The translations under genes were made by a program, and so were the position numbers. The notes under the pieces are model-generated. The model did not search any database. It was not told the origin of the DNA and saw only the letters and a list, made by a program, of their open reading frames with translations. From Herbiconiux moechotypicola (GTDB taxonomy: Bacteria; Actinomycetota; Actinomycetes; Actinomycetales; Microbacteriaceae): DNA of 64,000 bases. Location: the NCBI RefSeq assembly GCF_024979255.1, contig NZ_JANLCN010000003.1:186001-250000 (forward strand), in the 5' to 3' direction. Numbering within the stretch: the first letter of the stretch is position 1; each line of letters opens with the position of its first letter. Of this stretch, positions 17,126 through 24,983 are shown piece by piece.

Positions 17126-18451
17126 ATGCACGACTTCGACACGATCGTGATCGGCGCCGGCGTCGCCGGGCTCACGGCGGCGCGGCTGCTGGCGAGGGCC
17201 GGTCGGAGCGTCGTCGTGCTCGAGGCGCGCGACCGGGTGGGCGGCCGAGTGTGGACCGACCGCAGCGACGGCTTCGTGACCGATCTCGGCGCATCCTGGA
17301 TCCACGGCATCGTGGACAGCCCGGTCGCCGAGGCGGCCGAGGCCTTCGGGATGCGCACGGTCGAGTTCACCGTGGGCGGTTACCAGGTCGACAGCCGGCC
17401 CATCGCCTACTACGGCCCGGATGCGCGGCGACTCGACGACGACGCGGCGCGGCGGTTCGCCGCAGACGTGCACGCCGCCGACGCCGAACTGTCCCGGGTG
17501 ATCGCGGATTCCGACCCGGAGGCGTCGTACCGCACCGTCACCGAGGCGGCGATCGCCGCGCAGGGGTGGGACCCCGAACGGGCCCAGCGGGTGCGCGAGT
17601 ACTTCGAGCACCGCTCCGAGGAGCAGTACGGCGCCTGGATCGACGACCTCGCCGCGCACGGCCTCGACGACGACTCGATCGACGGCGACGAGGTGGTGTT
17701 CCCCGACGGCTACGCCTGCCTGCCCGAGCACCTCGCGGAGGGTCTCCACGTGAGGCTCGGGCACGTGGTGTCCCGGGTGTCGTGGGGTGCGGGCGGGGTG
17801 ACCGTCGACACCGATCGCGGCGAGTTCTCCGGGGCCGCCGTGATCGTGACGGTGCCCGTGGGGGTGCTGAAGTCCTCGGGTTTCGTGATCGATCCGCCGC
17901 TGCCCGATGCCGTCGCCGAACCGCTCGGCCGGCTCGAGATGAACGCGTTCGAGAAGGTGTTCCTGCGGTTCCCGTCGAGGTTCTGGGACGACGGCGTCTA
18001 CGCCGTGCGGCAGCAGGGCCCGGAGGGGGCGTGGTGGCACTCCTGGTACGACCTCACCGCGCTCCACGGCGAGCCGACGCTGCTCACCTTCGCCGCGGGA
18101 CCTGCGGGCGTCGCCATCCGTTCGCTCGACGCCGATGCCGTGGTGGAGTCCGTGCTCACGCAGCTGCGGCGGCTCTACGGCGACCGCGTCGAGCAGCCCA
18201 CCCGGGTCGACATCACCGACTGGCAGGCTGACCCGTTCGCACTCGGCTCCTATGCCTACATGACGCCGGGCTCGCGCACCTCCGACCACGACGAGCTCGC
18301 CACACCGATCGGTGGCGTGCTGCACCTCGCGGGCGAGGCCACGTGGACCGACGACCCGGCCACGGTGACCGCGGCGCTCTGCTCGGGGCACCGGGCGGCC
18401 TGCCGCGTGCTCGGGCGCGAGGTGCCGATCGCCGAGGCGTGGGCGCCGTAA
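17126..18451 (+). CDS. Flavin-containing amine oxidase
   Basis: A 441-residue FAD enzyme of the monoamine/polyamine oxidase family. The dinucleotide fold opens with IVIGAGVAGLTAARLLARAG, the acidic end of strand 2 and the GG doublet are in LEARDRVGGRVW, and the substrate-domain opening GASWIHG is standard. The C-terminal FAD motif appears as LHLAGEATWTDDPATVTAAL. The family oxidises primary, secondary or polyamines to aldehydes with release of hydrogen peroxide and amine. ATG 17126 is preferred over an upstream GTG-type extension that overlaps the preceding gene and lacks family similarity. Its TAA stop lies inside the left arm of a long inverted repeat. Confidence 0.9.
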   Translation: MHDFDTIVIGAGVAGLTAARLLARAGRSVVVLEARDRVGGRVWTDRSDGFVTDLGASWIHGIVDSPVAEAAEAFGMRTVEFTVGGYQVDSRPIAYYGPDARRLDDDAARRFAADVHAADAELSRVIADSDPEASYRTVTEAAIAAQGWDPERAQRVREYFEHRSEEQYGAWIDDLAAHGLDDDSIDGDEVVFPDGYACLPEHLAEGLHVRLGHVVSRVSWGAGGVTVDTDRGEFSGAAVIVTVPVGVLKSSGFVIDPPLPDAVAEPLGRLEMNAFEKVFLRFPSRFWDDGVYAVRQQGPEGAWWHSWYDLTALHGEPTLLTFAAGPAGVAIRSLDADAVVESVLTQLRRLYGDRVEQPTRVDITDWQADPFALGSYAYMTPGSRTSDHDELATPIGGVLHLAGEATWTDDPATVTAALCSGHRAACRVLGREVPIAEAWAP

Positions 18452-18521
18452 CTTCTGCATAAGAAACCGGGGGGCCAAGCCCTCACAGAGCCTGCCACCC
18501 CGGTTTCTTATGCAGAAGTTA
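18449..18521. terminator. Bidirectional terminator: perfect 24-bp inverted repeat containing both stop codons
   Basis: Left arm 18449-18472 and right arm 18498-18521 are perfect 24-base complements with a 25-base loop. Each arm begins with TAACTTCTGCATAAGAAACC followed by GGGG. The TAA of the amine oxidase is the first codon of the left arm, and the TAA of the converging deaminase is the mirror image at the end of the right arm. On either strand the RNA would form a long hairpin. There is no clean U-tract, but symmetry and placement between converging genes indicate termination or 3'-end protection. Confidence 0.8.
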
Positions 18522-19838
18522 CGCGACCACCTTGCGCCGTAGCCGTTCGCGCAGCTCGGCGCCCTCCCTCCGGATGACCCGGATGTCGCCGTGCACGAGC
18601 TCGAACCCCTCCACCACGACCCGCCCGCCCACGAGCACGGTGCGAGCCCGCAGCGCCGACCCCGAGAACACGAGATGGTCGACCGCGCTCTCCCCCGTGC
18701 CCTCGAAGAACTGCGGTGCGTCGAACACCGCGAGGTCGGCCTTCATGCCGGGCTGGATCGACCCGATCAATCCGCCGTAGCCGAGCGCCCGGGCCCCGTT
18801 GCGCGTGGCCATCGCGAACGCCTCGGCGCTCGTGACGGCCGCCGGGTCACGCCGATGGCGGTGCAGCATCGCCGCGAGCCCCATCTCGCGTCGCGCGTCG
18901 AGCGTGTTGTTGCACGCCGCCCCGTCGATTCCGAGCCCCACGTTGACGCCGTTCGCCAGCAGCCTCGGAATGTCGGCGATGCCCGACCCGAGCTTGAGGT
19001 TCGCGCTCGGGCAGTGGGCGACGGTCGTGGCGGTGTCGGCCAGCAGCCGCACCTCGTCGTCGTCGAGCCACACGGCATGGGCCACGACCGCACGCCGCGT
19101 GAGTGCCCCCACCCGGTCGAGATAGCGGATGTCGCGGCCGCCGTTGGCCCCCGCGACGGCCTCGGACTGGCCCCGGTTCTCGTTCACGTGGGTGTGCACC
19201 ACGAGGTCGGTTCGCGTGGCGAGCTCGAGCGCGTCGGCCCACATGCGAGGCGTGGCGGCACTCGGCGATCGGGGCGACACGGCGGCGCGGATGCGCCCGT
19301 CCTCCACGCCGTGCCAGGTGCGCACGAGCCGCAGCAGATCGGCCCAGGCCTCCTCGGTGCTCTCCGCCACCAGCACCGTGCCCGGCTCCTGCCGGTCCAT
19401 GATGGCCTTGCCGATCGTGGCCCGGGCACCGAGCTCGACCGCGGCCTCGAAGGCGCTGTCGGTGTGCCGCGCGGTCTCCATGCTGAGGAACGAGGTGGTG
19501 CCGGTGAGCAGCATCTCGGCCACGCCGAGCCGCGCCGACACCCCGAGGGAGGCGGCGTCCAGCCGCTGCTCGAGCGGCCAGATCCAGCGGTCGAGCCAGG
19601 TCATCACGTCGAGGTCCTCGGCGAGCCCGCTGAACGCGGTCTGGCACAGGTGCACGTGGGTCTGCACGAACCCCGGGCTCACGATGCACCCACCGGCGTC
19701 GATCTCGCGATCGGCGGCACCCCGCCAGCGCCCCTCGGCCTGCACGACGGTGTCGCCCTCGATCACCACATCGGCGACGCGCTCGCCGGTCGCGGTGATG
19801 ACGGTGCCGCCCCGCACGACGGTGACGGAAGCGGTCAT
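18519..19838 (-). CDS. ATZ/TRZ-family amidohydrolase (purine or triazine-type deaminase)
   Basis: A 439-residue metal-dependent deaminase. The first metal motif is in FVQTHVHLCQTAFSG, the second His in LVVHTHVNENRGQSE, a further one in AVVAHAVWLDDDEV, and the Asp in GLGIDGAACNNTLDARREMG. The phrase VAHCPSANLKLGSGIADIPR is typical of the SAH/guanine/chlorotriazine deaminase branch, which removes amino or substituted-amino groups from purines, pyrimidines or s-triazines. It is the second gene after the LLM monooxygenase (ATGA overlap). With nucleoside uptake and adenosine deaminase genes close by, a (substituted) aminopurine is the favoured substrate; this is inference. Confidence 0.85.
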   Translation of the reverse strand: MTASVTVVRGGTVITATGERVADVVIEGDTVVQAEGRWRGAADREIDAGGCIVSPGFVQTHVHLCQTAFSGLAEDLDVMTWLDRWIWPLEQRLDAASLGVSARLGVAEMLLTGTTSFLSMETARHTDSAFEAAVELGARATIGKAIMDRQEPGTVLVAESTEEAWADLLRLVRTWHGVEDGRIRAAVSPRSPSAATPRMWADALELATRTDLVVHTHVNENRGQSEAVAGANGGRDIRYLDRVGALTRRAVVAHAVWLDDDEVRLLADTATTVAHCPSANLKLGSGIADIPRLLANGVNVGLGIDGAACNNTLDARREMGLAAMLHRHRRDPAAVTSAEAFAMATRNGARALGYGGLIGSIQPGMKADLAVFDAPQFFEGTGESAVDHLVFSGSALRARTVLVGGRVVVEGFELVHGDIRVIRREGAELRERLRRKVVA

Positions 19839-21220
19839 CCCGCGCGCACCTCGAGCCGGCGCTCCTCGCCCGAGCGCGCCTCCCCGAACAACCGCTCCCG
19901 CAGCGTCGACGCCTCGGGCGACTCGCGCACCTCAGGCACCCGCCCTCGCCGCCGCAGCTCCGGCATGACGAGCGCGCAGAAGTCCTCCACATCGGCGCTG
20001 CCGAACAGCGGGTCGAGCATGAAGCCGTCGAGTCCCGTGGCGTCGACCAGCTCCTCGATGCCGTCGGCCACGCCCACGGCGTCGCCCGTGAACTGGAACC
20101 CCCGGATGCCCTTCCCCGTGAGCTGCGCGAGGATCTCCCCCACCGACGGCCCCGAGCCGTCCGGCCCCACGAACCGGTCGATGTTGCTCTGGCCCATCTG
20201 CCCGACGACCTCGTCGAGCGACTGCTGCGACAGCGGCAGCGACCGATCGAGGGAGAGCAGGTCGATGCCGGTGTTGGAAGCGAACATGGCCGCCGCGACC
20301 TCCTCGGTCTGCAGCGCCTCGAACTCCGCCCTGAGACGGTGGGCGTCGGATGCGCGCGCCGCGATCAGCGCCGACAGCGTCACCACCACACGCAACGAGC
20401 CGGGGTCGCGCCCGACGGCCACCGCCCGGGCACGCAGGTCGGCGATCGTCGCGGCGGTCTGCTCCACGGTCGAGCCCTGGATGAGCACGCAGTCGGCGTT
20501 GCGCGCCGCGAACTCCCTGCCCCGTTCGGAGGTCCCGGCCTGGAAGATCACCGGAGTGCGCTGGGGCGACGGATCGACGGTGAGGTAGCCCGACGACCGG
20601 TAGTAGGTTCCGTCGTGCTCGATGCGGTGCAGCCCCGCGGGGTCGGCGTAGAGCGGTCGCGCCGGGTCGGCGACGAGAGCACCGTCGTCCCACGACTCCT
20701 CCCAGTACCGGCGGGCCAGGTCGAGCGCCTCCTGCGCCATCTCGTAACGGTCGTCGTGGCGCCGCATGCGTTCGTGCCCGAACAGCTCGGCGACGACGTT
20801 CTGGATCGACCCGGTCACCACGTTCATCCCGAGCCGCCCGCCGGCGAGATGGTCGAGGGTGGCGAAGCGTCGAGCGGTCTCGAAGGGATGGTGCAGGCCG
20901 GTGGTCTCGGTGACCACGAGCCCGAGCCGGGTCGTGGCGTGCGCGAGCACGGGCAGCAGCACCTGGGGGTCGAGCAGGGGGAAGTTGATGCCGTACTCCG
21001 CCGCCGCGTCGATCATCTCGCCGCGGAGCGTCGGGTAGCCGAAGGAGTCGGCGAAGAAGAGGAAGTCGAACCCCTCCTCGTCGAGCAGCCGCGCCAGGCG
21101 CACCCAGTGCTCGAGGTCGTGGAACGCGGTGAGGTCGCTCCGCGGATGGGTCCAGGCGCTCACCCCGCGCGCGCTGGGCGAGCCGAACATCTGGAAGGCC
21201 CCGACATAGATCCTGTTCAC
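19835..21220 (-). CDS. LLM-class flavin-dependent monooxygenase (NtaA/SnaA/DszA type)
   Basis: A 461-residue member of the bacterial luciferase-like family, NtaA/SnaA/DszA branch: LARLLDEEGFDFLFFADSFG, EPVV-equivalent LGLVVTETTGLHHPFETARR, the GGRLGMNVVTG flavin segment, and a late FQAGTSERGREFAARNADCV. These two-component enzymes use FMNH2 from a separate reductase to N- or S-oxidise or dealkylate substrates such as nitrilotriacetate or dibenzothiophene sulfone. I chose GTG 21220 because MNRIYVGAFQMFG matches the family start. A promoter ACAATA box lies 8 bp before it, so the mRNA may be leaderless. The divergent neighbour is an aldo/keto reductase. Confidence 0.85.
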   Translation of the reverse strand: MNRIYVGAFQMFGSPSARGVSAWTHPRSDLTAFHDLEHWVRLARLLDEEGFDFLFFADSFGYPTLRGEMIDAAAEYGINFPLLDPQVLLPVLAHATTRLGLVVTETTGLHHPFETARRFATLDHLAGGRLGMNVVTGSIQNVVAELFGHERMRRHDDRYEMAQEALDLARRYWEESWDDGALVADPARPLYADPAGLHRIEHDGTYYRSSGYLTVDPSPQRTPVIFQAGTSERGREFAARNADCVLIQGSTVEQTAATIADLRARAVAVGRDPGSLRVVVTLSALIAARASDAHRLRAEFEALQTEEVAAAMFASNTGIDLLSLDRSLPLSQQSLDEVVGQMGQSNIDRFVGPDGSGPSVGEILAQLTGKGIRGFQFTGDAVGVADGIEELVDATGLDGFMLDPLFGSADVEDFCALVMPELRRRGRVPEVRESPEASTLRERLFGEARSGEERRLEVRAG

Positions 21221-21228
21221 GCATCCAG

Positions 21229-21288
21229 TATTGTCCATTGTTGGGCAATGCCGCCAAACCCGGCGGCGCCCTTTAACACAGCCGTTAC
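21229..21288. promoter_or_regulatory. 60-bp divergent regulatory cassette, copy 1
   Basis: Read on the minus strand, the cassette is a 16-base element (GTAACGGCTGTGTTAA, 21288-21273), 22 bases containing TTGGCG, then a 22-base element CATTGCCCAACAATGGACAA plus TA (21250-21229). The second element holds the inverted repeat CATTG-N5-CAATG and an ACAATA box 8 bp before the LLM monooxygenase GTG. TTGGCG, 17 bp, ACAATA reads as a promoter with the operator in its spacer. A second cassette of the same layout lies inverted at 23193-23252. Confidence 0.7.
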
Positions 21289-21306
21289 ACGACGCGAGGA
21301 GAACGC

Positions 21307-22320
21307 ATGAGAACCGCCCGGCTCGGAGAGCGCGGACCACTGGTGAGCACCGTGGGGCTCGGCACCATGTCGCTCCTCACCTCGAACGACCAGGATGCGG
21401 TCACCCGGCTGGTGCACGAGGCCCTGGATGCGGGCATCACCCTGGTCGACACCGCCGACGTCTACTGCGACGGCGCGGTGGAACGCGCACTCGCCCCAGC
21501 GCTCCGCGGCCGCCGCGACGAGGTCGTGCTCGCCACCAAGGCCGGCCTCCCGATGGACGGCGACCCGCTCCGCTCCGGAGGGTCGGCCCGGTGGATCACC
21601 CAGGCGGCCGACGACAGCCTCCGCCGGCTCGGCACCGACCGCCTCGACCTGTTCCAGCTGCACCGCCCCGACCCGGCCACGCCGATCGAGGAGACGATGG
21701 CGGCCTTCGACGACCTCATCCGGGCGGGCAAGGTGCGCTTCGCCGGCTCGTCGGTGTTCCCCGCCGAACTGCTCGTGCAGAGCGCCTGGGCCGCCTCCGA
21801 CGCCGGGAGCGCGCCGCTCGTGAGCGAGCAGGCGCCCTACTCCGTGTTCGTGCGCGGGATCGAGGCCTCCGTGCTGCCCACGGCGCGGCGGCTCGGGATG
21901 GGCGTGATCGCGTGGGGGCCACTCAACGGCGGATGGCTCACCGGCAAGTACCGGCGGGGTGCGGCGGCGCCCGAGGGCAGCCGTGCGGCGAGCGGCAACC
22001 CGTTCGTGCGCGCCGACGACGAGACCAAGCTCACCCTCGTCGAGCGCCTCTCGACCGTGGCTCACGACGAAGGAGTCGACCTCACCTCGCTGTCGCTCGG
22101 CTGGGCGCAGGAGCATCCAGCCATCACCTCGATCCTCGTCGGCCCGCGCACGAGCGGCCAGCTGCACGAGCTGCTGCAGGCCTCGGAGACCGTGCTGAGC
22201 ACCGCAGCGCTCGACGCGATCGACGCGATCGTGGCCCCGGGAACGAACGTCGACCCGAGGAACGCGGGATGGACCTCCCCCGCTCTGTCACCCGGTGAAC
22301 GGCGGCGCGAACGCGCCTGA
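21307..22320 (+). CDS. Aldo/keto reductase
   Basis: A 337-residue AKR-superfamily reductase. Catalytic residues are D48 and Y53 (LVDTADVYCDG), K78 (LATKAG) and H119 (LFQLHRPD). The C-terminal SILVGPRTSGQLHELLQA matches the NADPH phosphate-binding region. Closest in style to the Tas/YajO/YghZ-like reductases. ATG 21307 has a textbook GAGGAGA seven bases upstream. It is transcribed divergently from the LLM monooxygenase across the duplicated regulatory cassette and converges with the HutC-type regulator gene 18 bp downstream. Likely role: reducing an aldehyde or ketone released by the neighbouring monooxygenase or deaminase, by context only. Confidence 0.9.
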   Translation: MRTARLGERGPLVSTVGLGTMSLLTSNDQDAVTRLVHEALDAGITLVDTADVYCDGAVERALAPALRGRRDEVVLATKAGLPMDGDPLRSGGSARWITQAADDSLRRLGTDRLDLFQLHRPDPATPIEETMAAFDDLIRAGKVRFAGSSVFPAELLVQSAWAASDAGSAPLVSEQAPYSVFVRGIEASVLPTARRLGMGVIAWGPLNGGWLTGKYRRGAAAPEGSRAASGNPFVRADDETKLTLVERLSTVAHDEGVDLTSLSLGWAQEHPAITSILVGPRTSGQLHELLQASETVLSTAALDAIDAIVAPGTNVDPRNAGWTSPALSPGERRRERA

Positions 22321-22337
22321 ACCCGCAGGCGGTGGGC

Positions 22338-23123
22338 TCAGAGCGAGTCGAGGGTCAGCGCATCCGCCCCTTCGGGGTCGTCGCCCACGGCGAGCACCAC
22401 GGCGTCGAGCCGGATGAGGTACTTGGCCAGGAAGACCGGCTTGCCGCCCTTGCTCAGCACCGAGGTGAGGCTCGTGAGATGCCCGCGGGGCACGAGGTTG
22501 AACCCGGTGCGCGACCGCGACGAGCCGCCGGCGCCGAAGCGCCAGAGAGAGGGCGCGCACTTCGAACGGAACTGGGCGCCGAAGGCGGCGAGCATGGTCT
22601 GCTGCCGATCGCTCTCCCGGCCGACGAGGTGCACCGGGATGCCGGGATCACCGGTGGGCACGAACTCGATCGCCGACGCGACGGGCTCGCTGTCGAGCAG
22701 GAACAGGCTCTCGCGGCACAGCAGCTCGCCGTCGCCCTCCGGCAGGTCGAGCAGCACCCGGCTCCAGTTCGTGACCGAGAGCCGCTCGGTGCGCACGACG
22801 TCGACGGTGAGCGGCCCCGAGGCCTGCAGCATCTCCTCGAGCGGGGCGTTGAACGCCGGCGGTTTCGACGAGGGGCGGGCGAGCTGGCGGCGGCGCGGGT
22901 CGGCGCCGCGCTCGATCACACCGTCTTCTTCGAGCAGCCGGAGCGCCTCGCGCAGCACCGTGCGACTCACGCCCAGGTCGGCGGAGAGCTCGATCTCGGG
23001 CGGGATGGTGTCGCCCGGCTGCCCGTTCAGCCGCAGCGCCTCGACCAGGCGGTCGTAGACCTGCACCGACAGCGGGCGCCGGTCGCGCACGGGCCGCACG
23101 CGGAGTGGTTGCTCGTCAGACAA
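22338..23123 (-). CDS. GntR-family regulator, HutC/UTRA type
   Basis: A 261-residue regulator (up to 270 with an earlier start). The N-terminal winged helix is clear: LSVQVYDRLVEALRLNGQPG, then LSADLGVSRTVLREALRLLE. The C-terminal half, with RTERLSVTNWSRVLLDLPEG and YLIRLDAVVLAVGDDPEG, fits the UTRA effector domain (chorismate lyase fold) of HutC-type proteins. Start is uncertain: TTG 23123 has GAGAGG seven bases upstream, while GTG 23150 overlaps a TATACA box. It lies between the two copies of the 60-bp cassette and is the natural candidate to bind them and so control the LLM monooxygenase, the aldo/keto reductase and the kinase-transporter operon. Confidence 0.85.
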   Translation of the reverse strand: MSDEQPLRVRPVRDRRPLSVQVYDRLVEALRLNGQPGDTIPPEIELSADLGVSRTVLREALRLLEEDGVIERGADPRRRQLARPSSKPPAFNAPLEEMLQASGPLTVDVVRTERLSVTNWSRVLLDLPEGDGELLCRESLFLLDSEPVASAIEFVPTGDPGIPVHLVGRESDRQQTMLAAFGAQFRSKCAPSLWRFGAGGSSRSRTGFNLVPRGHLTSLTSVLSKGGKPVFLAKYLIRLDAVVLAVGDDPEGADALTLDSL

Positions 23124-23192
23124 TGCCTGGCCTCTCGTCGAATACACCACTGTATAGCCGACGGGCGCTCATGTGTCGCGCACATTGCCGAC

Positions 23193-23252
23193 GTAACAGC
23201 TGTGTTAACAACACCTCACCCAGCTTGGCTCATTGCTAAACAATGGACAATA
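23193..23252. promoter_or_regulatory. 60-bp divergent regulatory cassette, copy 2 (inverted relative to copy 1)
   Basis: GTAACAGCTGTGTTAA (23193-23208), a 22-bp gap ending in TTGGCT, then a 22-base element CATTGCTAAACAATGGACAA plus TA (23231-23252). The two elements match copy 1 at 15 of 16 and 20 of 22 positions, and the gap is exactly 22 bp in both. TTGGCT, 16 bp, ACAATA reads as the promoter of the kinase operon; ACAATA ends 9 bp before its ATG. On the other strand TAACA-CAGC-TGTTA is a perfect 5-4-5 inverted repeat upstream of the regulator gene. Confidence 0.72.
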
Positions 23253-23261
23253 GTCGTCTAC

Positions 23262-24296
23262 ATGCACCACTCCTCCTCCCCCGTGCTCGCCATCTGCGGG
23301 TCGTTCAGCTTCGACAGCGTGCTGTCGATGGACGGCCGGCCGATCGTCGGCAAGGTCGGCGGGAACGCCCTCTGGTCGGCGCTCGGCGCCCACATCGCGG
23401 GCGTCTCCCCGCGCATCCTCACCCTCGTGGGCACCGACTACCCGTCGCGGGTGCTGAGCACCCTGAGCGGGGCCGGGCTCGACGTGTCGGCGGTCATCCC
23501 GATCGACCGCCCGCACCCGGTGCGCATCACCTTCGCCCACCTCGCCGACGGCGGGCGGGTGCAGCCCGTGCCCGCCGAGATGATCGCGCACCTCCCCGAG
23601 AACGTGCGGGCGCACTTCGTCGACACCACGATCGACCCCGCCACCCTCCGGCTCGGGGCGCCCCAGGGCTTCCAGATCCCGGAGGCGTGGCTCGGCGAGG
23701 TCGACCACTGGCACCTCCCCCTGCTGCCGCTGGAACGCCATCGCAGTCTCGTCGGCCGGCTCACCGAGGCGTCGGGCACCGTGCAGACCGACTGCCCGGC
23801 CCGCTCGGACCTCCTCGGAGACCCCTACGGACGCCTCGCCCTCACGCTGCCCGACATCGACGTCTTCCTGCCCAGCACCTCCGACTTCGACGTGGTGGCG
23901 GCGGGCAGCCCACTTCCCGCGACGATCGGGCTGCTGCAGCAGGCGGGTGCCAGGAGCCTCGTGGTGAAGGCGGGCCCGGAGGGCGCCTTCGTCGTCGACG
24001 GGCCCGAGATCTGGCGCGTGCCGGCCCATCCCGACGCCCCCGTCGACCCGACCGGGGCGGGCGACGCATTCTGCGGAGGGTTCCTGGTGGGCCGCGCCCT
24101 GCAGAACGACCCGGTGGCCGCCGCGGCGCTCGGCGCCGCCTCCGCCTCGTTCGCCGTGGCCACGGAAGACCCGCTCGAGCTCGTGGAGGTCGATCCGGAG
24201 GAGGTGCGCCGGCGCGCTCGCGAGATCCTCGCCGCCGCCCACCGGGTCGAGCTCTCCGATCTCCCGGGCACCGCGGTGCAGGAGGGAGCGGCATGA
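23262..24296 (+). CDS. PfkB-family carbohydrate/nucleoside kinase
   Basis: A 344-residue ribokinase-like kinase. The N-terminal substrate loop has the paired-glycine region VGKVGGNALWSALGAHIAG, and the C-terminal PfkB signature DPTGAGDAFCGGF carries the catalytic Asp and anion hole. Family members phosphorylate ribose, adenosine, inosine, pseudouridine or related sugars using ATP. ATG 23262 has no Shine-Dalgarno but lies 9 bp after a promoter box, suggesting leaderless translation. The stop overlaps the LOG-like gene as ATGA, and a BMP nucleoside importer follows. This favours a nucleoside (or ribose freed from one) as substrate. Confidence 0.85.
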   Translation: MHHSSSPVLAICGSFSFDSVLSMDGRPIVGKVGGNALWSALGAHIAGVSPRILTLVGTDYPSRVLSTLSGAGLDVSAVIPIDRPHPVRITFAHLADGGRVQPVPAEMIAHLPENVRAHFVDTTIDPATLRLGAPQGFQIPEAWLGEVDHWHLPLLPLERHRSLVGRLTEASGTVQTDCPARSDLLGDPYGRLALTLPDIDVFLPSTSDFDVVAAGSPLPATIGLLQQAGARSLVVKAGPEGAFVVDGPEIWRVPAHPDAPVDPTGAGDAFCGGFLVGRALQNDPVAAAALGAASASFAVATEDPLELVEVDPEEVRRRAREILAAAHRVELSDLPGTAVQEGAA

Positions 24297-24865
24297 TCGC
24301 CATCGGAGTCATCGGCCGCAGCTGGCGCGAGGGCGAGTCGCTCGCGCCCCACATCCTCGAGACGGCCGAGGCCGTGGGCCGCGGCGTGGCCGAGGCCGGC
24401 GCCGCCCTCATCTCCGGGGGCACCGGCGGGGTGATGGAGGCGGCCTGCAAGGGCGCCTTCGAGGCCGGCGGACTCACCGTCGGGTTCCTCCCCTACGCCG
24501 ACCGCGCCAAGGCGAACCCCTACCTCACGCTCGCCTTCCCCACCGGGATGGGCACCATCCGCAACGTGCTCACCGCCCGGTGCTGCGACGCGATCGTGAT
24601 GGTGGGCGGCGGCGTCGGCACGCTCAACGAGGTGACCATCGCCTACGACTCCGGCGTGCCCACCGTCGTGATCGAGGGCACCACCGGCTGGGCCGACCGC
24701 CTCCGCTCCTCGATCGAGGACGGGCAGTGGCTGGACGACCGCCACGTCACGCCCCTCACCTTCGTCTCCGATCCCGCCTCCGCGGTCTCGGCGGCCCTCG
24801 AACGCGCGCGCGAGCCACGCCACGGCTCCCGGCTCGGCGCCTTCACCGGATGGGCGGGGCAGTGA
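24293..24865 (+). CDS. LOG-like Rossmann protein (TIGR00725 type), putative nucleotide N-glycosidase
   Basis: A 190-residue protein of the LOG/lysine-decarboxylase-like fold. The hallmark loop appears as VGGGVGTLNE (the PGGxGTxxE motif with G for P), preceded by LISGGTGGVMEAACKGA and followed by VPTVVIEGTTGWAD. LOG enzymes hydrolyse nucleoside monophosphates, for example cytokinin riboside monophosphates, to base and ribose-5-phosphate. This subfamily is less characterised. ATG 24293 overlaps the kinase gene by 4 bp with GGAGGGA upstream. A kinase immediately followed by a nucleotide-cleaving enzyme suggests a phosphorylate-then-cleave route for imported nucleosides; that pairing is inference. 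Confidence 0.72.
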   Translation: MIAIGVIGRSWREGESLAPHILETAEAVGRGVAEAGAALISGGTGGVMEAACKGAFEAGGLTVGFLPYADRAKANPYLTLAFPTGMGTIRNVLTARCCDAIVMVGGGVGTLNEVTIAYDSGVPTVVIEGTTGWADRLRSSIEDGQWLDDRHVTPLTFVSDPASAVSAALERAREPRHGSRLGAFTGWAGQ

Positions 24866-24983
24866 CCCGCGCATCCGATCCGTCCCACCCCACCGATCCG
24901 CTTCACCGGCTCCATCGGCTCCACGAGATCCACCCCCTGCAAGGCCCTCTCACCATTCCCTCTCTCACACCCAGGAGTACCTC

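Noticed and set aside
17051-18478. Long minus-strand frame opposite the amine oxidase gene
   Set aside because: His/Gly/Arg-rich antisense shadow. The plus strand encodes a full amine oxidase with cofactor motifs.
24866-24983. Possible riboswitch upstream of the nucleoside-binding lipoprotein gene
   Set aside because: The 118-bp leader is C-rich with repeated CACCG/CTCCA and shows no purine-riboswitch core or stable stems that I can see.
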